A stretch of DNA of 64,000 nucleotides, taken from contig NW_019775734.1 in assembly GCF_001039355.2 (NCBI RefSeq), positions 62,001-126,000 on the forward strand, written 5' to 3'. The stretch is from Lingula anatina (taxonomy: Eukaryota > Brachiopoda > Lingulata > Lingulida > Lingulidae). Below the pieces are notes generated by a model. It was not told the origin of the DNA. It searched no databases and worked only from the letters and a program-made list of their open reading frames with translations. Made by a program: the position numbers and the translations under genes. Every line of letters begins with the position of its first letter. Within the stretch, counting starts at the first letter, position 1. Below, piece by piece: positions 51,576 to 64,000 of this stretch.

Positions 51576-52700
51576 CACTCATTCATACTCATGAAATAAA
51601 ACAAGGACTGAGTTTATCTATGCATAATTAACTAAAAAAAAAGGTAGTGAATCCATACAGACTTCATAATATCATATTTCTTGCACTTGCATTATTGTGT
51701 GTTCCATATATGCATTTAATGCGGAAAAGAATGAGTTTAATATGACAGCTTCAATTCTTGAACCCATTAATAAAAAACGGTTTGTGATGTGCATACCACA
51801 CACACATGCAAGAAGTATCATGCAGATTTTCACACTGGTCCTGTCATTTAAATAAATAAAGCTCCCTAATACATTTTGAATAAAACTAAAATAGATTTTG
51901 GCACTTACTGGGCAGTAGCTGCAGTCTAGCCTCTTTTCTTTCCCAGTCTATCCGAAGTCGCTCACTATTTCTTCATTCAGCGTCTAGATGAGTAACACAA
52001 AACTCCAGATGCTTTGGTTGTATGCCCCCCCCCCAAAAAAAAAAATGAATAAATAGATAAATTAATATTTTCCTTAGTCTACTTCTCTGCAGACACTTAC
52101 AGTGTCTGTACACAAAAAGGAGCAAGAACAATTTTCCTAATCTTATATTATCTGATTGTCTGTTCAATTAATTAAATTTTTGTCTCTAAAATGTGCCAAG
52201 AACTTATTTTATGTTGTTCAGAATGACACCTAAGACAAAAGATAAAGGCACTCTCTAACTGCTTAAAGCATATCATCTTAAAATTGCTTGGTATTTCTTT
52301 CACATGCATTTTGTATAAATGTTTGTTATCTGGAATGCGTCAGCAAGAGGAATTTTACAATGAATTTTCAAACACAACGTAGAAGTAATGACAGTCACTG
52401 TATACCCCCTTGCTCAGAATAGTCTAAACCACAGAATTAACATGACAATAGACAGGTGAGCGAATTTTACCTGTCTAAACCAATAGCATCCCGACAGTGC
52501 TGAGTGGGCCCAGTATTGGGTTTTGGCGCATTCCGCAACGAGGGATTGAAGACATATATGTAAATGATTGATTAAATAATCTGTACCAGTCAAGAGACCA
52601 CAAAATAAAAGTTTATCAATTAAACTATAAGATCATATAGATTCACCATTTTCGTGAAAATGATTATTTCAACAGCAACTCCCCAATCAGAATTCACCGT

Positions 52701-52859
52701 ACCTGTTGTGATTTACATAACAATGCGTCGCTCAGCGCAGTGCGAGCTGTCTTCCAGAATAGTCACTTGACAGCTGGACCCTGAAAGACGAGGACGCAGG
52801 ATAGGTGTGGTGAAGTCGCAATGCCGAATATCTCAATCAGGTTGGAGCAAATATGTTAT
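52701..52859 (+). promoter_or_regulatory. Candidate promoter/first exon, plus strand
   Basis: The block resembles the reverse complement of 60046-60218: both hold GAATAGTCACTTGACAG, GACGCAGGA and AGTCGCAA in the same order. Here an ATG follows at 52821 and a good donor (GTGAGT) at 52860. Joining the acceptor before 54119 would give a peptide of only about 40 residues, so coding is unproven; a noncoding transcript is as likely. Confidence 0.35.
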
Positions 52860-55800
52860 GTGAGTAACGTTTCTTCTACAACCAAATGTTAAAAGTGAAT
52901 GGGAATGTACGAGTCGGACGTAACGTCTAACGCAAATGTCTAGGCAAATTTTCAAAAAGTCAGGGAATCAAATGACTCATTATCTAAAGACACCTGTGAA
53001 TATCTTGTGAAAAATCAATCTGTCGCCCTCGTAGAGGGTAACGTCTAACTTGCCTAACTAGAAAAAGCGTGCACTACTATCAGCAAGTATGCTTCTCCGC
53101 TATTGTGATTTGAATTTGGTATAACTTGTATTATATATGAGAGATTTTAGAAGCTTGTTTTGATTCACAATTTGTTGATTAGAAGGTAGAGTTCTTTGTC
53201 GTTTTTGATTTCAGATTTTTTGCACAAAGAGATTTCTTAAAATTTTTGTAACACGAGTTTAAATTACCAGGCAATAATATCCCAATTTTGGCATGTTCAA
53301 AATACCAGTCTGTCCGAGCGGTACCATGGATTTTAGAAAGGTTCTACGTTGATAATCTCTGAAATCTTTAAAAAACACGCTGTCAATGGATGCATAGATA
53401 ATATGAAGGAAATTGCTTTCAAATTAGCTATTACTTTCGGGTGCCCTAATACTGTCCAATTTGTACCACCAAACACTTGAATACTTCTGCATTTGTGAAT
53501 TTAATGTTTCAGAGTGAAACCTCTCAGATAATTCCATTAGAAACTGGTCTGCACTACATTTCGCTATAATTCGAGAATAATTTTCATTAATATTCATTTA
53601 TTATTTGCATCTTAAAAAGGTAAACGAGGAAGACATTTTAATGTTTTCATGATGGCACAAAATGCTCATCATTAGAATTTATTACTATTTTTTAGTTTCT
53701 AACATTTTATAGAAGTGGGCTTTTGTATCATTCATTAAACAAGATTTGCTTTCACAAAAATATGAAATATGAGTCAAATTACTTGTCTTGTAGAAGACTG
53801 TGAACACCCTTCCGTTCCAATGTGGTGTAGGTGCCTCATTAGTTTATAAGCCTTTAACATTAATTTACACTTTCAACATATTGATTTATTTGTCTTGTCA
53901 TTCTTTTTTATATTGTAACAAATATTAGTGTACGGCATTTTGTTGTCAAATATCTAAGACTTTCAGAGATCAACTACTTCCATCATATTAATCAATTTGA
54001 TGTTTAATTTAAATAATTTTTCTGACATCCTTTTTATTTGAATTAATTCAATCTTACTTTTAATTTGGATTGTATTGGAATGTTGGATTGCACTATTAAC
54101 GTTATTTTCTTATTTCAGAACACTGTCATCTGCTTTGCCGGGATTCTGCAACATGCACATGCGATTGATAGAAGCCCGCCTTTCCTTCTACCCATATTTT
54201 AGATCCGGATATACACATGCACGCACACAGTCGAACAAGCTTCATGGTGAAAATGATTCATTCTTTTACTGTGACTTATAAACCATTTTAGGTCTACGAA
54301 CAATTTTGTACATAACAAAACGATGTCGGCTACAGAAATTGTCCCTTTTTCAAATTATTCAAATCGATCATTTTTGTTTTTCCTATGATCTTTATTTCCC
54401 AAAATTTCCCTCGAACCACCTCAAATGTATCTGATTCAATTTGAAACCCATGTATGAAGATGCCATTGCATAATGAAATATACTGTGTTTGTATATCATA
54501 TCTTTCAAAATTGAAGTTAAAAGTGAACTTTTTCACCATATAGCTTGTTAAAACTTGAATAAAATTGCTTATCAAGTATCATGTGTTATTATGATTTACT
54601 GTATATAAATCAGCCTTATTGTGTTTACAATTTTCGTTTAAAGTATCAACTGACAATTATAAATGACAAACACTTATGCCTGAATAAAAGCTTTTTCTTG
54701 GGAAGTTTTCAATTTGATCTAAAAATTCAAGAGAGATAAATACGCACTGAGTAACTTGCTCGATTTGAAACAAACTTTTTTTTTTGCTTTAACTTTAAAA
54801 AAATCGCTTTAAATTTTTGTAAATTGAAAGTCTTTGCCCAAAATCGACGTGTCTGTATTGAAATCAGTTGGTAAGATGCAGTACAATGTCAAAATTTGAG
54901 AAAATTGTGGAAATGCCAATTTTAAATGTATATATTTCCGTTGAAGTTGCCATTCTCCTCTAGGCTTATTCTATGCATCACGTTGAAAAGAAATTTTAAT
55001 GTTTATGAAAAGACTGGCAACTTCCCTTTTTTTCCGAAATCTTTTACATAATTTGGCACCATTTTTAGAGACAGTTTTTTGCTAAAAAGATATGATCATA
55101 ATTTATCAAAATTTTAGTACAAAGTGAGCAGCCCCTCTCAAAAATTAAATTGATTAAAGAAGAGTGCCCGGAGTTGCATTTGCTTTTTGGATGCCAAACT
55201 AAGATGGATCGTGTTTTTAAATGTACCTATAGCGAAGCTTTAATAAGTACAATTCTGTTTCAATCCCGTTCAATTTCATTTATTTATCCGACCACGGGAA
55301 TCACGGTATTATCTAATATAAGGGCGAAAACCGTGGAAAACGGAAATGAAATACTTTTCAAAATTGGCCTTTATTCCACGAAGCTTGGGGGATTTTATTT
55401 TCACAGAGCATTTGTAATAGCTTTTAATCATTTTCAATGCATTTGATAGTAGTTGATGTAGAATTATATAGTATTTTCGTTTGTATTTTTTGTACATTGA
55501 ATTTGATGGTAGTTTTTGTAGAATTATGTAGTATTTTTGTTTGTACATTTTTAAAGGCACATAGTTAGTTTTTGTGCTTGACATTTCTCTTTCATTTAGT
55601 TTGTGCATGTGATAATTGACGTAAATTGTGATAGAGTTGAGCAAATTAAAAAAGCACATTTTTTACACGTGCCAAGATTTGATTTTGCTTGCTAGAAACT
55701 GGTGACATAAAAGTTAGTTGACAGTCTTGCATAATGTACATATTACCATTTGTTGAAATAAATATCAAAGCCTAGAATAAATTTTACAAAGTATATATGT

Positions 55801-55950
55801 TAAATTAAAGCATGATTTTCTGTACTTTTTGTTATCCTATAATAAACAATACATTTCAATCCGTTTTATAGTTTGGAATGAGTGTGATTGTGTTGGGATG
55901 AGGTTTGGGTGATGCCACTTATTTGAGGTGTAACAGATTGGGTCAGTCCG
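52860..55950. other. Non-coding stretch, nothing assigned
   Basis: AT-rich sequence. It has a possible exon start at 54119 after TATTTCAG, a 98-codon ORF at 55150-55446 resembling nothing I know, and a two-copy repeat at 55441-55555. Confidence 0.4.
55441..55555. repeat. Two-copy tandem repeat of about 58 bp
   Basis: Both units read TTTGAT(A/G)GTAGTT, GTAGAATTAT(A/G)TAG and TATTTT(C/T)GTTTGTA in order. Confidence 0.75.
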
Positions 55951-55954
55951 TTTC

Positions 55955-56420
55955 ACTGTAGGGGTGGCAAGTGGGACATTTCCATTTTACTGAAGGGGTG
56001 GTGGGCTAGTCCATTTTCCAAGAGGGGTGACAGGTGGGTCGAGTCCATTCAATTGAAGGGGTGACAGGTGGGACGAGTCCATTCAATTTGAGGGGTGACA
56101 GGTGGGGCGAGTCCATTCAATTTGAGGGGTGACAGGTTGGGCGAGTCCATTTAATTAAAGGGGTGACAGGTGGGGCGAGTCCATTGCATNGACAGGTGGG
56201 GCGAGTCCATTCAATTTGAGGGGGTGACAGGTGGGGCGAGTCCATTCAATTTGAGGGGTGACAGGTGTGACGAGTCTATTTTTATAGGGATGATAGGTAG
56301 AACGAGTCCATTCCATTGAAGGGGTGACAGGTTGGGAGATTCTATTTTTCTATAGGGGTGACAGAAGGGACGAGTCAATTTTGCATGAGGGTTGACAGGT
56401 AAGATGAGCTTGTTCTATTG
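55955..56420. repeat. Minisatellite, unit about 33 bp, about 14 copies
   Basis: Unit consensus AGGGGTGACAGGTGGGGCGA followed by GTCCATTCAATTTG. Central units are nearly identical; outer ones drift. An N at 56190 falls inside, so the copy number is unreliable. Confidence 0.9.
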
Positions 56421-59400
56421 TAATATATAACATTGTAACTAGGAACCAACTACCATTTTTTGTGTCTGTTTAATGTCTTCAAATAACAGTATTTTTCATA
56501 TTTATTTTCAAATCTTAAATAATACATAGTTGATTGTAAACAATGATATTCAGAAACTACCATTTTTAAGTGTTACATTTATAAAACCCTAAACAAAAAG
56601 GCAAGAAAATGTATGCATCAAAAATGTAATCACAAATGTATATGTAAAGAGGCAATAATAATAATCACAAAAATGACAAAAACTGTTGAAACAAAAAAAG
56701 CAAGAATTTATAAAACTATCCATTTTACAAAAAGTTGTTAACCCTGGGTGCAAGGGTCACACCCAAAAAGAGAAGAGGATGCATTTAGTTCATCTCGCAA
56801 GTAGGGACATCAATTTTTGAAGTTGTTTGGTCCATGTTACACCGTTTTATTAATTGTAATGCTATTTGCGTGTTTAGAGCAACATGGGATTTGTGTGAGA
56901 AATGAAAGAATCAGATGTTTGAGAATATCATTTGAACTGCGCAAAATATTCTGCCGACAACAGGATGGGTAAATGTGTGTTTAATCATTTACTATCATAA
57001 TTCCAAGATCCAATCCAATTAAAGCTTTCCTCTATTTTCTGTTTTGGTTTTTAAACATATATTCATATGAGGATTTTAAGATCGTCCATTATGAATTTAT
57101 TTGCAGCCGCAAAATCCAAATATTGATCTGAACTATGTAAAGAAAATTGAGAAAACATTATCTCTAGGGGACCAACAAGTTTTTTCTAAAGGATAATAAA
57201 TAGCGATTACAATTTCTAAAGGCAAGAATGTAAATGCATTTTCTAATGAAGGTAGGTGGAAAATCGGACATTTTTTCAGGTTAAAGAATTTTTAAATGTC
57301 AAAATGCCATATGATACTAATTATGGATCATATTGGGCATGATTCAAAATCAATTTTAATGAATGAGTTTGTTCCAAGGGATATTAAAAAAGTATGCTTA
57401 AAAAAACAAGTTTGAAGTGAAACAAAATTTCAACTAGATAGTAATTGTGGAATATAAATGGAGATCACACAAAGATATTCAAAGAAACGGATCAATAACA
57501 ATATGGATGAAAAGTTTTAAAAATTCTAAAAATAAAACTACAATACATACCACAATACTTGGCTAAAAGAAGTAAACGTTTCACCGTTCACAATTTCATG
57601 ATTTTCTTTTAAACCATCAAAAAACAACTACATCAACAAATGCTCCATGTCTAAAATTATCAACTGAACATAAAAGCTCGTATAACACAGCCATCATCCT
57701 ACATAAGTAAGCCATAATTACATCGGAAATTTAAAGGCAAGCGAGAAAGTAAGAGAGCATCCGTAAATTTTACAGACTTTTAGAGATATCAAATATAAAC
57801 GATAAACTACTACATTACAATTCCATGGCGAGAATGAATTCCCATAGTGTCTGTAAACAAAAAGTACTTACAGTAACCCATAAAAAAGATTTTAATGCAA
57901 TTGTGATAACCCCTTACATACTGAGTAAAGGAAAACACTGGACAACAAGACTGCCAAGCAACAAAAAATGTCTAAATAACCGTATGAAAACCAACCAATC
58001 ATGCCGATTTTCGAAAGGAACCAGCTTTTTCGCCGAAGAAAGCTACACGTACCAGTAAAACTAAAGTAAAACAAAAATATGCAAAATTACAAGCAAAAAA
58101 TTCCAAACTAAAAAAAAAAAAAATTTTATGAAAATAATTCGATCATGACTTTAAGACTGAACGTGACCTTTTGTCAAACAAACACTTCCACCAAATTTAG
58201 TATAACAAATATTTGATTTGGCAAATTGGTAAAGAAAAATAGGTCGGATGGCAACAGTGACAGCATGGAAAAACACTACTTTATACTAGAGATCGAGTGA
58301 GTGATCATAGGCACATGAACAAAGCTTAATTTAACTTTAATTTTAAATCTCTTCAAACATTTTCAGAATCTTACTCCTTTTTATTTATCACTATTAACAT
58401 CATTCCATGTCAAAATAGAAAACCTTAAAAAATCTATCTATTCAGGTATAACATTAATGGGCGAGTGGTTTCTGATTGCCAGCAAAAAGATTTCTTGCAG
58501 GTGCATCTAGTCCAGCATCTTGGGGGGTGGGCTCCTGAAACGGGAAATAAATGTTTAAAAACAGGCTACCGTGTAGTTATTTTCTAAGCAGTAAAAGCAC
58601 CACAAACGCTATTTAGAAATATTATTTTTGTGATTATAAATTTATGTATTTGAGATTTGATAAATTTTGCACCTCGAACGGTGCAAATAGAAAGCACTCC
58701 GAGAGTGCAAAATGTACGTTTTAAACTTCTACAGAAAATATAAAGAGATTCAAACTGGGTTTAAATTGTTAGAATTTTTTCCTTCTTAAATAACCTACCA
58801 TTCTGAAATTTCATCAAAATTTGTGAACAATTTGGAATTTATCTTGTCCACGAACAAAATAATGAAGAAAAGAAAAGAAAAGAAACGGACAAACCAATGA
58901 CAATAAAACATGATCTTCTTCACTGGCAGAAGTAATTATTACAGTCGTTAATCTATTGAATATAATATTTACAATCGGTATCAACATCAAGGTTTTTTTG
59001 GTGTTGGTAGGGTGGGGGCTAACACTTAATTGCAACTCATGTAGTCAAAGAACTGATCAGGTCAATTTTAGTAACGTCACTTACACCTATTCTTTGACGA
59101 ATCATGGATAAAATTACGTTATTATGTCCAAGGACGAGTGCATCAAATATATCAGACAATTTGATAGTAAATACAATTAGGTGTGGTGTTTTCTTTAAAA
59201 TAATAATAATAATAAGAAGAAGAAGAAGAAATGTCATGCCGTTGGTCGTGAAATTAATTTTAATACAACAGCAACTTACGACTAACTAGAGACAGAGAAG
59301 GTAAATAGTCACTATTGTAGAATAATCATCTAATAATCATTATATTGGAGCAAATGGTTTGCATTTGTGCATGCTTGTTTATGTGCGTATGTGTGTAAAA

Positions 59401-59735
59401 TTGTAATACATAAAACATACTTATCCTACAACAATATTTTTGATGGCTCGCCAGTCTAAACAGAAAATGGCTTGTACCTCACGCCCAAGTCTAATCTGAA
59501 ATAATAAAAAAAACATACAGTTGCTGCATCAATATATGTAACCTTATACCTGTACACGTAGATGGGCCACGTGCCTGGACATGTTGACGGGGCACACTTA
59601 TCCTTGTCGTATTAATTTATGTCTTTCGCAGTTACTGCTTCGTTCATTAAAAAACACGTAGTATAAAACATGATTTTAATTTCAAAACCTTACTGTTAAC
59701 AATGGCACTTGAAAGTAACAAATCGTTCGAACGGC
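56259..59735. repeat. Second large duplicated block, copy 1
   Basis: Same-orientation match to 60597-64000, with substitutions and many small indels (net about 68 bp shorter in copy 2). The offset drifts from 4338 to 4270 along the block. Confidence 0.9.
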
Positions 59736-60218
59736 CATTAAAAAACCGAGGAGGTGAGTAAAGGTTCCGGGAATAACGATGAACGGGTAAAATCACAATG
59801 TGAAAAAGGGCCAAGATTCTGCTTGGGGCTTAGTAACTGTGCGGGGAAGCAACAATGTGGCGACGTAAAGACATAACCTCATCTATCTCTTGCAACAGTA
59901 CGTTTTCAATCCTACAACTACTATAGCAAATTTTCAAAATTTGAAATTCTATTCGAGGGATACTATAACAAAGATATGAGGTATAAACATCTGACGTGCC
60001 GAGTAGGCCTACAGTGTACATGTATCTGAAAAAATAGGTACTTACGATATATGCATTTGCTTATTTTCAACACCAAAAGGTCGTCCTTGCGACTGCACCA
60101 CACACTAGTTTTCCTGCGTCTTCACCCCTCAGTGTTCAACTGTCAAGTGACTATTCCAGACGTCAGTTCGCACTACTCAGTGACCAACTCACTGTTATGC
60201 ATATTACCACAGGCGTGG
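58454..60218 (-). other. Candidate spliced transcript of unknown coding status
   Basis: Minus-strand pieces with good splice signals: a first-exon-like block ending at 60046 with donor GTAAGT, a 75 nt segment 59495-59421 (acceptor TTTCAG, donor GTATGT), and a segment starting 58534 after TTTCAG whose open frame reads EPTPQDAGLDAPARNLFAG and stops at 58454. The middle segment has a stop in all three frames, so these cannot form one protein as drawn. The 75 nt segment and its sites are intact in copy 2 (63761-63687). It may be a noncoding RNA or UTR exons. Confidence 0.3.
59192..59230. repeat. (AAT)n(AAG)n microsatellite
   Basis: Short triplet run; the copy at 63463-63492 has fewer AAT and more AAG units, a length polymorphism between the two blocks. 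Confidence 0.85.
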
Positions 60219-60596
60219 CTCAGTTTAGGTGAGCAGTTGTCGCCAGGGCACCAGAAAAGCATATGAATGAAACAAATAAGGAAGAAAAAACTCAAAGCCT
60301 ATGGTCAATTTTAATTGTGAGAATTACACCCTTTCTGATTATGATGATTTTAGTACCCAGTTATTACTGAATCGGCACGCGCAGTTTGCAAATTGAAAAT
60401 GGTTCACAAACCAACCCAATATCTGCAAAAATTGCCCAGTCTAGTGAGTTGAAAACGAATATACTTTCAGGAATGTCCTCTTTATGAATAATGCAGGCAA
60501 TAGGCTCTTCAATTTTTACAAATACTGGGTACACATATCAATAAAATATATTTGATATTTAGATACATAACATAATGGGTATGGGGGGGGGAGTCN

Positions 60597-60756
60597 TGAC
60601 AGGTTTGACGAGTCTATTTTCATAGGGGTGATAGATAGAACGAGTATATTCCATTGAAGGGGTGACAGGTTGGGCTATTCTATTTTTCTATAGGGGTGAC
60701 AGAAGGGACGAGTCAATTTTGCATGAGGGTTGACAGGTAAGATGAGCTTGTTCTAT
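60597..60756. repeat. Minisatellite remnant in second block
   Basis: About five units of the same family, matching the diverged right-hand end of 55955-56420. It begins immediately after the N at 60596. Confidence 0.85.
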
Positions 60757-63700
60757 TGTAATATATAACATTGTAACTAGGAACCAACTACCATTTTTTG
60801 TGTCTGTTTAATGTCTTCAAATAACAGTATTTTTCATATTTATTTTCAAATCTTAAATAATACATAGTTGATTGTAAACAATGATATTCAGAAACTACCA
60901 TTTTTAAGTGTTACATTTATAAAACCCTAAACAAAAAGGCAAGAAAATATATGCATCAAAAATGTAATCACAAATGTATATGTAAAGAGGCAATAATAAT
61001 AATCACAAAAATGACAAAAACTGTTGAAACAAAAAAAGCAAAATTTATAAAACTATCCATTTTACAAAAAGTTGTTAACCCTGGATGCAAGGGTCACACT
61101 CAAAAAGAGGAGAGGATGCATTAAGTTCATCTCGCAAGTAGGGACATCAATTTTGGAAGTTGTTTGGTCCATGTTACACCGTTTTATTAATTGTAATGCT
61201 ACTTGCGTATTCAGAGCAACATGGGATTTGTATGAAGAAATGAAAGAATCAGATGTTTGAGAATATCATTTGAACTGCGCAAAATATTCTGCTGACAACA
61301 GGATGGGTAAATGTGTGTTTAATCATTTACTATCATAATTCCAAGATCCAATCCAATTAAAGCTTTCCTCTATTTTTCTGTTTTAAACATATATCCATAT
61401 GAGGATTTGAAGATCGTCCATTATGAATTTATTTGCAGCCGCAAAATCCAAATATTGATCTGAACTATGTAAAGAAAATTGAGAAAACATTATCTCTAGG
61501 GGGACCAACAAGTTTTTTTCTAAAGGATATAAATAGCGATTACAATTTCTAAAGGCAAGAATGTAAATGCATTTTCTAATGCAGGTAGGTGGAAAATCGG
61601 ACATTTTTTCAGGTTAAAGAATTTTTAAATGTCAAAATGCCATATGATACTAATTATGGATTATATTGGGCATAATTCAAAAGCTTTTTAATAAATTTTT
61701 ATGAATGAGTTTGTTCCAAGGAATATTTAAAAAGTATGCTTAAAAAACAAAATTTTGAATTGAAACAAAATTTCAACTAAATAGTAATGGTGGAATATAA
61801 ACAGAGATCATACAAAGATATTCAAAGAAACGGATCAATAACAATATGGATGAAAAGTTTAAAAAATTCAAAAAATAAAACTACAATACATACCATAATA
61901 CTTGGCTAAAAGAAGTAAACGTTTCACCATTCACAATCTCATGGTTTTCTTTTCAACCATCAAAATACAACTACATCAACAAATGTTCCATGTCTAAAAT
62001 TATCAATAATAGTTCACATAACACAGCCATCATCCTACATAAGTAAGCCATAATTCATCTTACATCGGAAATTTAAAGGAAAGCGAGAAAGTAAGAGATC
62101 ATCCCTAAATTTAACAGACTGAGATATCAAATATGAACGATAAATTACTACACTACAATTCCATGGCGAGAATGAATTCCCATAGTGTCTGTAAACAATA
62201 AAAATTACTTACAGTAACCTATAAAAACAATTATGATAACCTCTTACATACTGAGTAAAGAAAAACACTGAATAACAAGATTGCAAAGTCTAAATAACCG
62301 TATGAAAACCAACCAATCATGACGATTTTCGAAAGGAATAATCTTTTTCGCCAAACAAAAATATCTAAAATACAAGCAAACAATTCAAAACTAAACAAAT
62401 TTCATGAAAATAATTGGATCATGACTTTTAAACTCAACGTGGCCTTTTGTCAAACAAAAACTTCCACCAAATTTAATATAACAAAAATTTGATTAGGCAA
62501 ATTGGTAAAGAAAAATAAGTCGGACGGCAACAGTGACAGCATGGAAAAACTACTTTATACTAGAGATCGAGTTAGTGATCGTAGGCATATGAACAGAGCT
62601 TAATACAACTTTAATTTTAAATCTCTTCAAACATTTTCAGAATCTTACTCCTTTTCATTTATCACTATTAACATCATTCCATATCATGATAGAAAACCTT
62701 TAAAAAATCTATCTATTCAGTTATAACATGAATGGGCGAGTGGTTTCTGAATGCCAGCAAAAAGATTCCTTGCAGGTGCATCTAGTCCAGCATCTTGGGG
62801 GGTGGGCTCCTGAAACGGGAAAATAATGTTTAAAAACAGGCAACCGTGTAGTTCTTTTCTAAGCAGTAAAAGCATCACAAACGCTATTTAGAAGTATCAT
62901 TTTTGTGATTATAAATTTATGTATTTGAGATTTGATAAATTTTGCAAATAGAAAGCACTCCGAGAGTGCAAAATGTACGTTTTAAACTACTACAGAAAAT
63001 ATAAAGAGATTCAAACTGGGTTTAAATTGTTAGAATTTTTTTCCTTCTTAAATAACCTACCATTCTAAAATTTCATCAAAATTTGTGAACAATTTGGAAT
63101 TTATCTTGTCCACGAACAAAATAATGAAGAAAAGAAAAGAAAAGAAACGGACAAACCAATGACAATAAAACATGATCTTCTTCACTGGCAGAAGTAATTA
63201 TTACAGTCGTTAATCTATTGAAAATAATATTTACAATCGGTATCAACATCAAGGTTTTTTTGGTGTTGGTAGGGTGAGGGCTAACACTTAATTGCAACTC
63301 ATGTTGTCAAAGAACTGATCAGGTCAATTTTAGTAACGTCACTTACACCTATTCTTTGACGAATCATGGATAAAATTACGTTATTATGTCCAAGGACGAA
63401 TGCATCAAATATATCAGACAATTTGATAGTAAATACAATTAGGTGTGGTGTTTTCTTTAAAATAATAATAAGAAGAAGAAGAAGAAGAAGAAATGTCATG
63501 CCGTTGGTCGTGAAATTAATTTTAATACAACAGCAACTTACGACTAACTAGAGACAGAGACGGTAAATAGTCACTATTGTAGAATAATCATCTATTAATC
63601 ATTATATTGGAGCAAATGGTTTGCATTTGTGCATGCTTGTTTATGTGCGTATACATGTGTGTAAAATTGTAATACATAAAACATACTTATCGTACAACAA

Positions 63701-64000
63701 TATTTTTGATGGCTCGCCAGTCTAAACAGAAAATGGCTTGTACCTCACGCCCAAGTCTAATCTGAAATAATAAAAAAAAAAACATACAGTTGCTGCATCA
63801 ATATATGTAACCTTATACCTGTACACGTAGATGGGTCACGTGCCTGGACATGTTGACGGGGCACACTTATCCTTGTCGTATTAATTTATGTCTTTCGCAG
63901 TTACTGCTTCGTTCATTAAAAAAACACGTAGTATAAAACATGATTTTAATTTCAAAACCTTACTGTTAACAATGGCACTTGAAAGTAACAAATCGTTCGA
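60597..64000. repeat. Second large duplicated block, copy 2
   Basis: Counterpart of 56259-59735, running off the window end. It starts at an N gap, as does the other duplication in this window. Confidence 0.9.

Larger units (their letters stand above)
49986..52700. other. Region downstream of ASCC3
   Basis: 3' UTR of ASCC3, then AT-rich sequence with a TTA-rich run (50636-50685) and an AT microsatellite (51508-51571). No gene recognised. Confidence 0.5.

Noticed and set aside
55150-55446. 98-codon ORF
   Set aside because: No similarity to any family I know, and no context; left only as a mention.
55955-56420. CRISPR-like repeat array
   Set aside because: Units abut with no unique spacers, in an animal genome; it is a minisatellite.

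Overview
This window is nuclear DNA from an invertebrate animal. The genes are spliced (GT/AG introns of about 0.3-2.5 kb), the sequence is AT-rich and full of microsatellites, and the only gene I can name, ASCC3, is an animal/eukaryotic helicase. SUEL-type (rhamnose-binding-like) lectin domains joined to CUB-like domains, together with high local sequence polymorphism, suggest a marine invertebrate. A lophotrochozoan is possible, but I cannot fix the phylum. Five single-N positions (2860, 38339, 41991, 56190, 60596) look like collapsed scaffold gaps, and two of them sit exactly where large duplications begin.

Region 1 (about 1.2-36.1 kb, all on the minus strand) is a cluster of four related membrane-protein genes that I rebuilt exon by exon; every splice phase closes. 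Gene 1 (10260 to 1192, 1488 aa) has a signal peptide, three copies of [SUEL-SUEL-CUB-like], a Thr-rich stalk, one membrane helix and a tail ending NPAFR. Gene 2 (15171 to 13061, 154 aa) is only a short Thr-rich stub, helix and tail. Gene 3 (26779 to 20498, 589 aa) has signal peptide, one SUEL, one CUB-like, Thr/Ser stalk, helix and a tail with 17 tyrosines. Gene 4 (36129 to 30892, 640 aa) has the same layout with a nearly pure Thr stalk and a different tail. Extracellular modules are all bounded by phase-1 introns, and in every gene the helix exon runs from phase 1 to phase 2. This looks like a locally expanded family of lectin-type cell-surface receptors with unlike cytoplasmic tails, and is the best candidate for an undescribed system here.

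Region 2 (36-50 kb): the plus strand carries the 3' end of ASCC3, nine exons for about the last 427 residues (C-terminal Sec63-type unit), ending at 49985. Its first two exons in this window, and exon 1 plus promoter of gene 4, occur twice (36.0-39.9 kb and 42.0-45.3 kb). The first copy ends in a decayed THAP-domain transposon and the second begins just after an N gap, so two haplotypes placed in tandem by the assembler is the simplest reading. The upstream ~1,780 residues of ASCC3 are not in the window.

Region 3 (50-64 kb) is gene-poor. It holds microsatellites, a ~33 bp minisatellite, a second large duplication (56.26-59.73 kb and 60.6-64.0 kb, again starting at an N gap), and two inverted, related first-exon/promoter-like blocks near 52.7 and 60.1 kb. 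I found no convincing protein gene there, and no tRNA, rRNA or CRISPR array anywhere.
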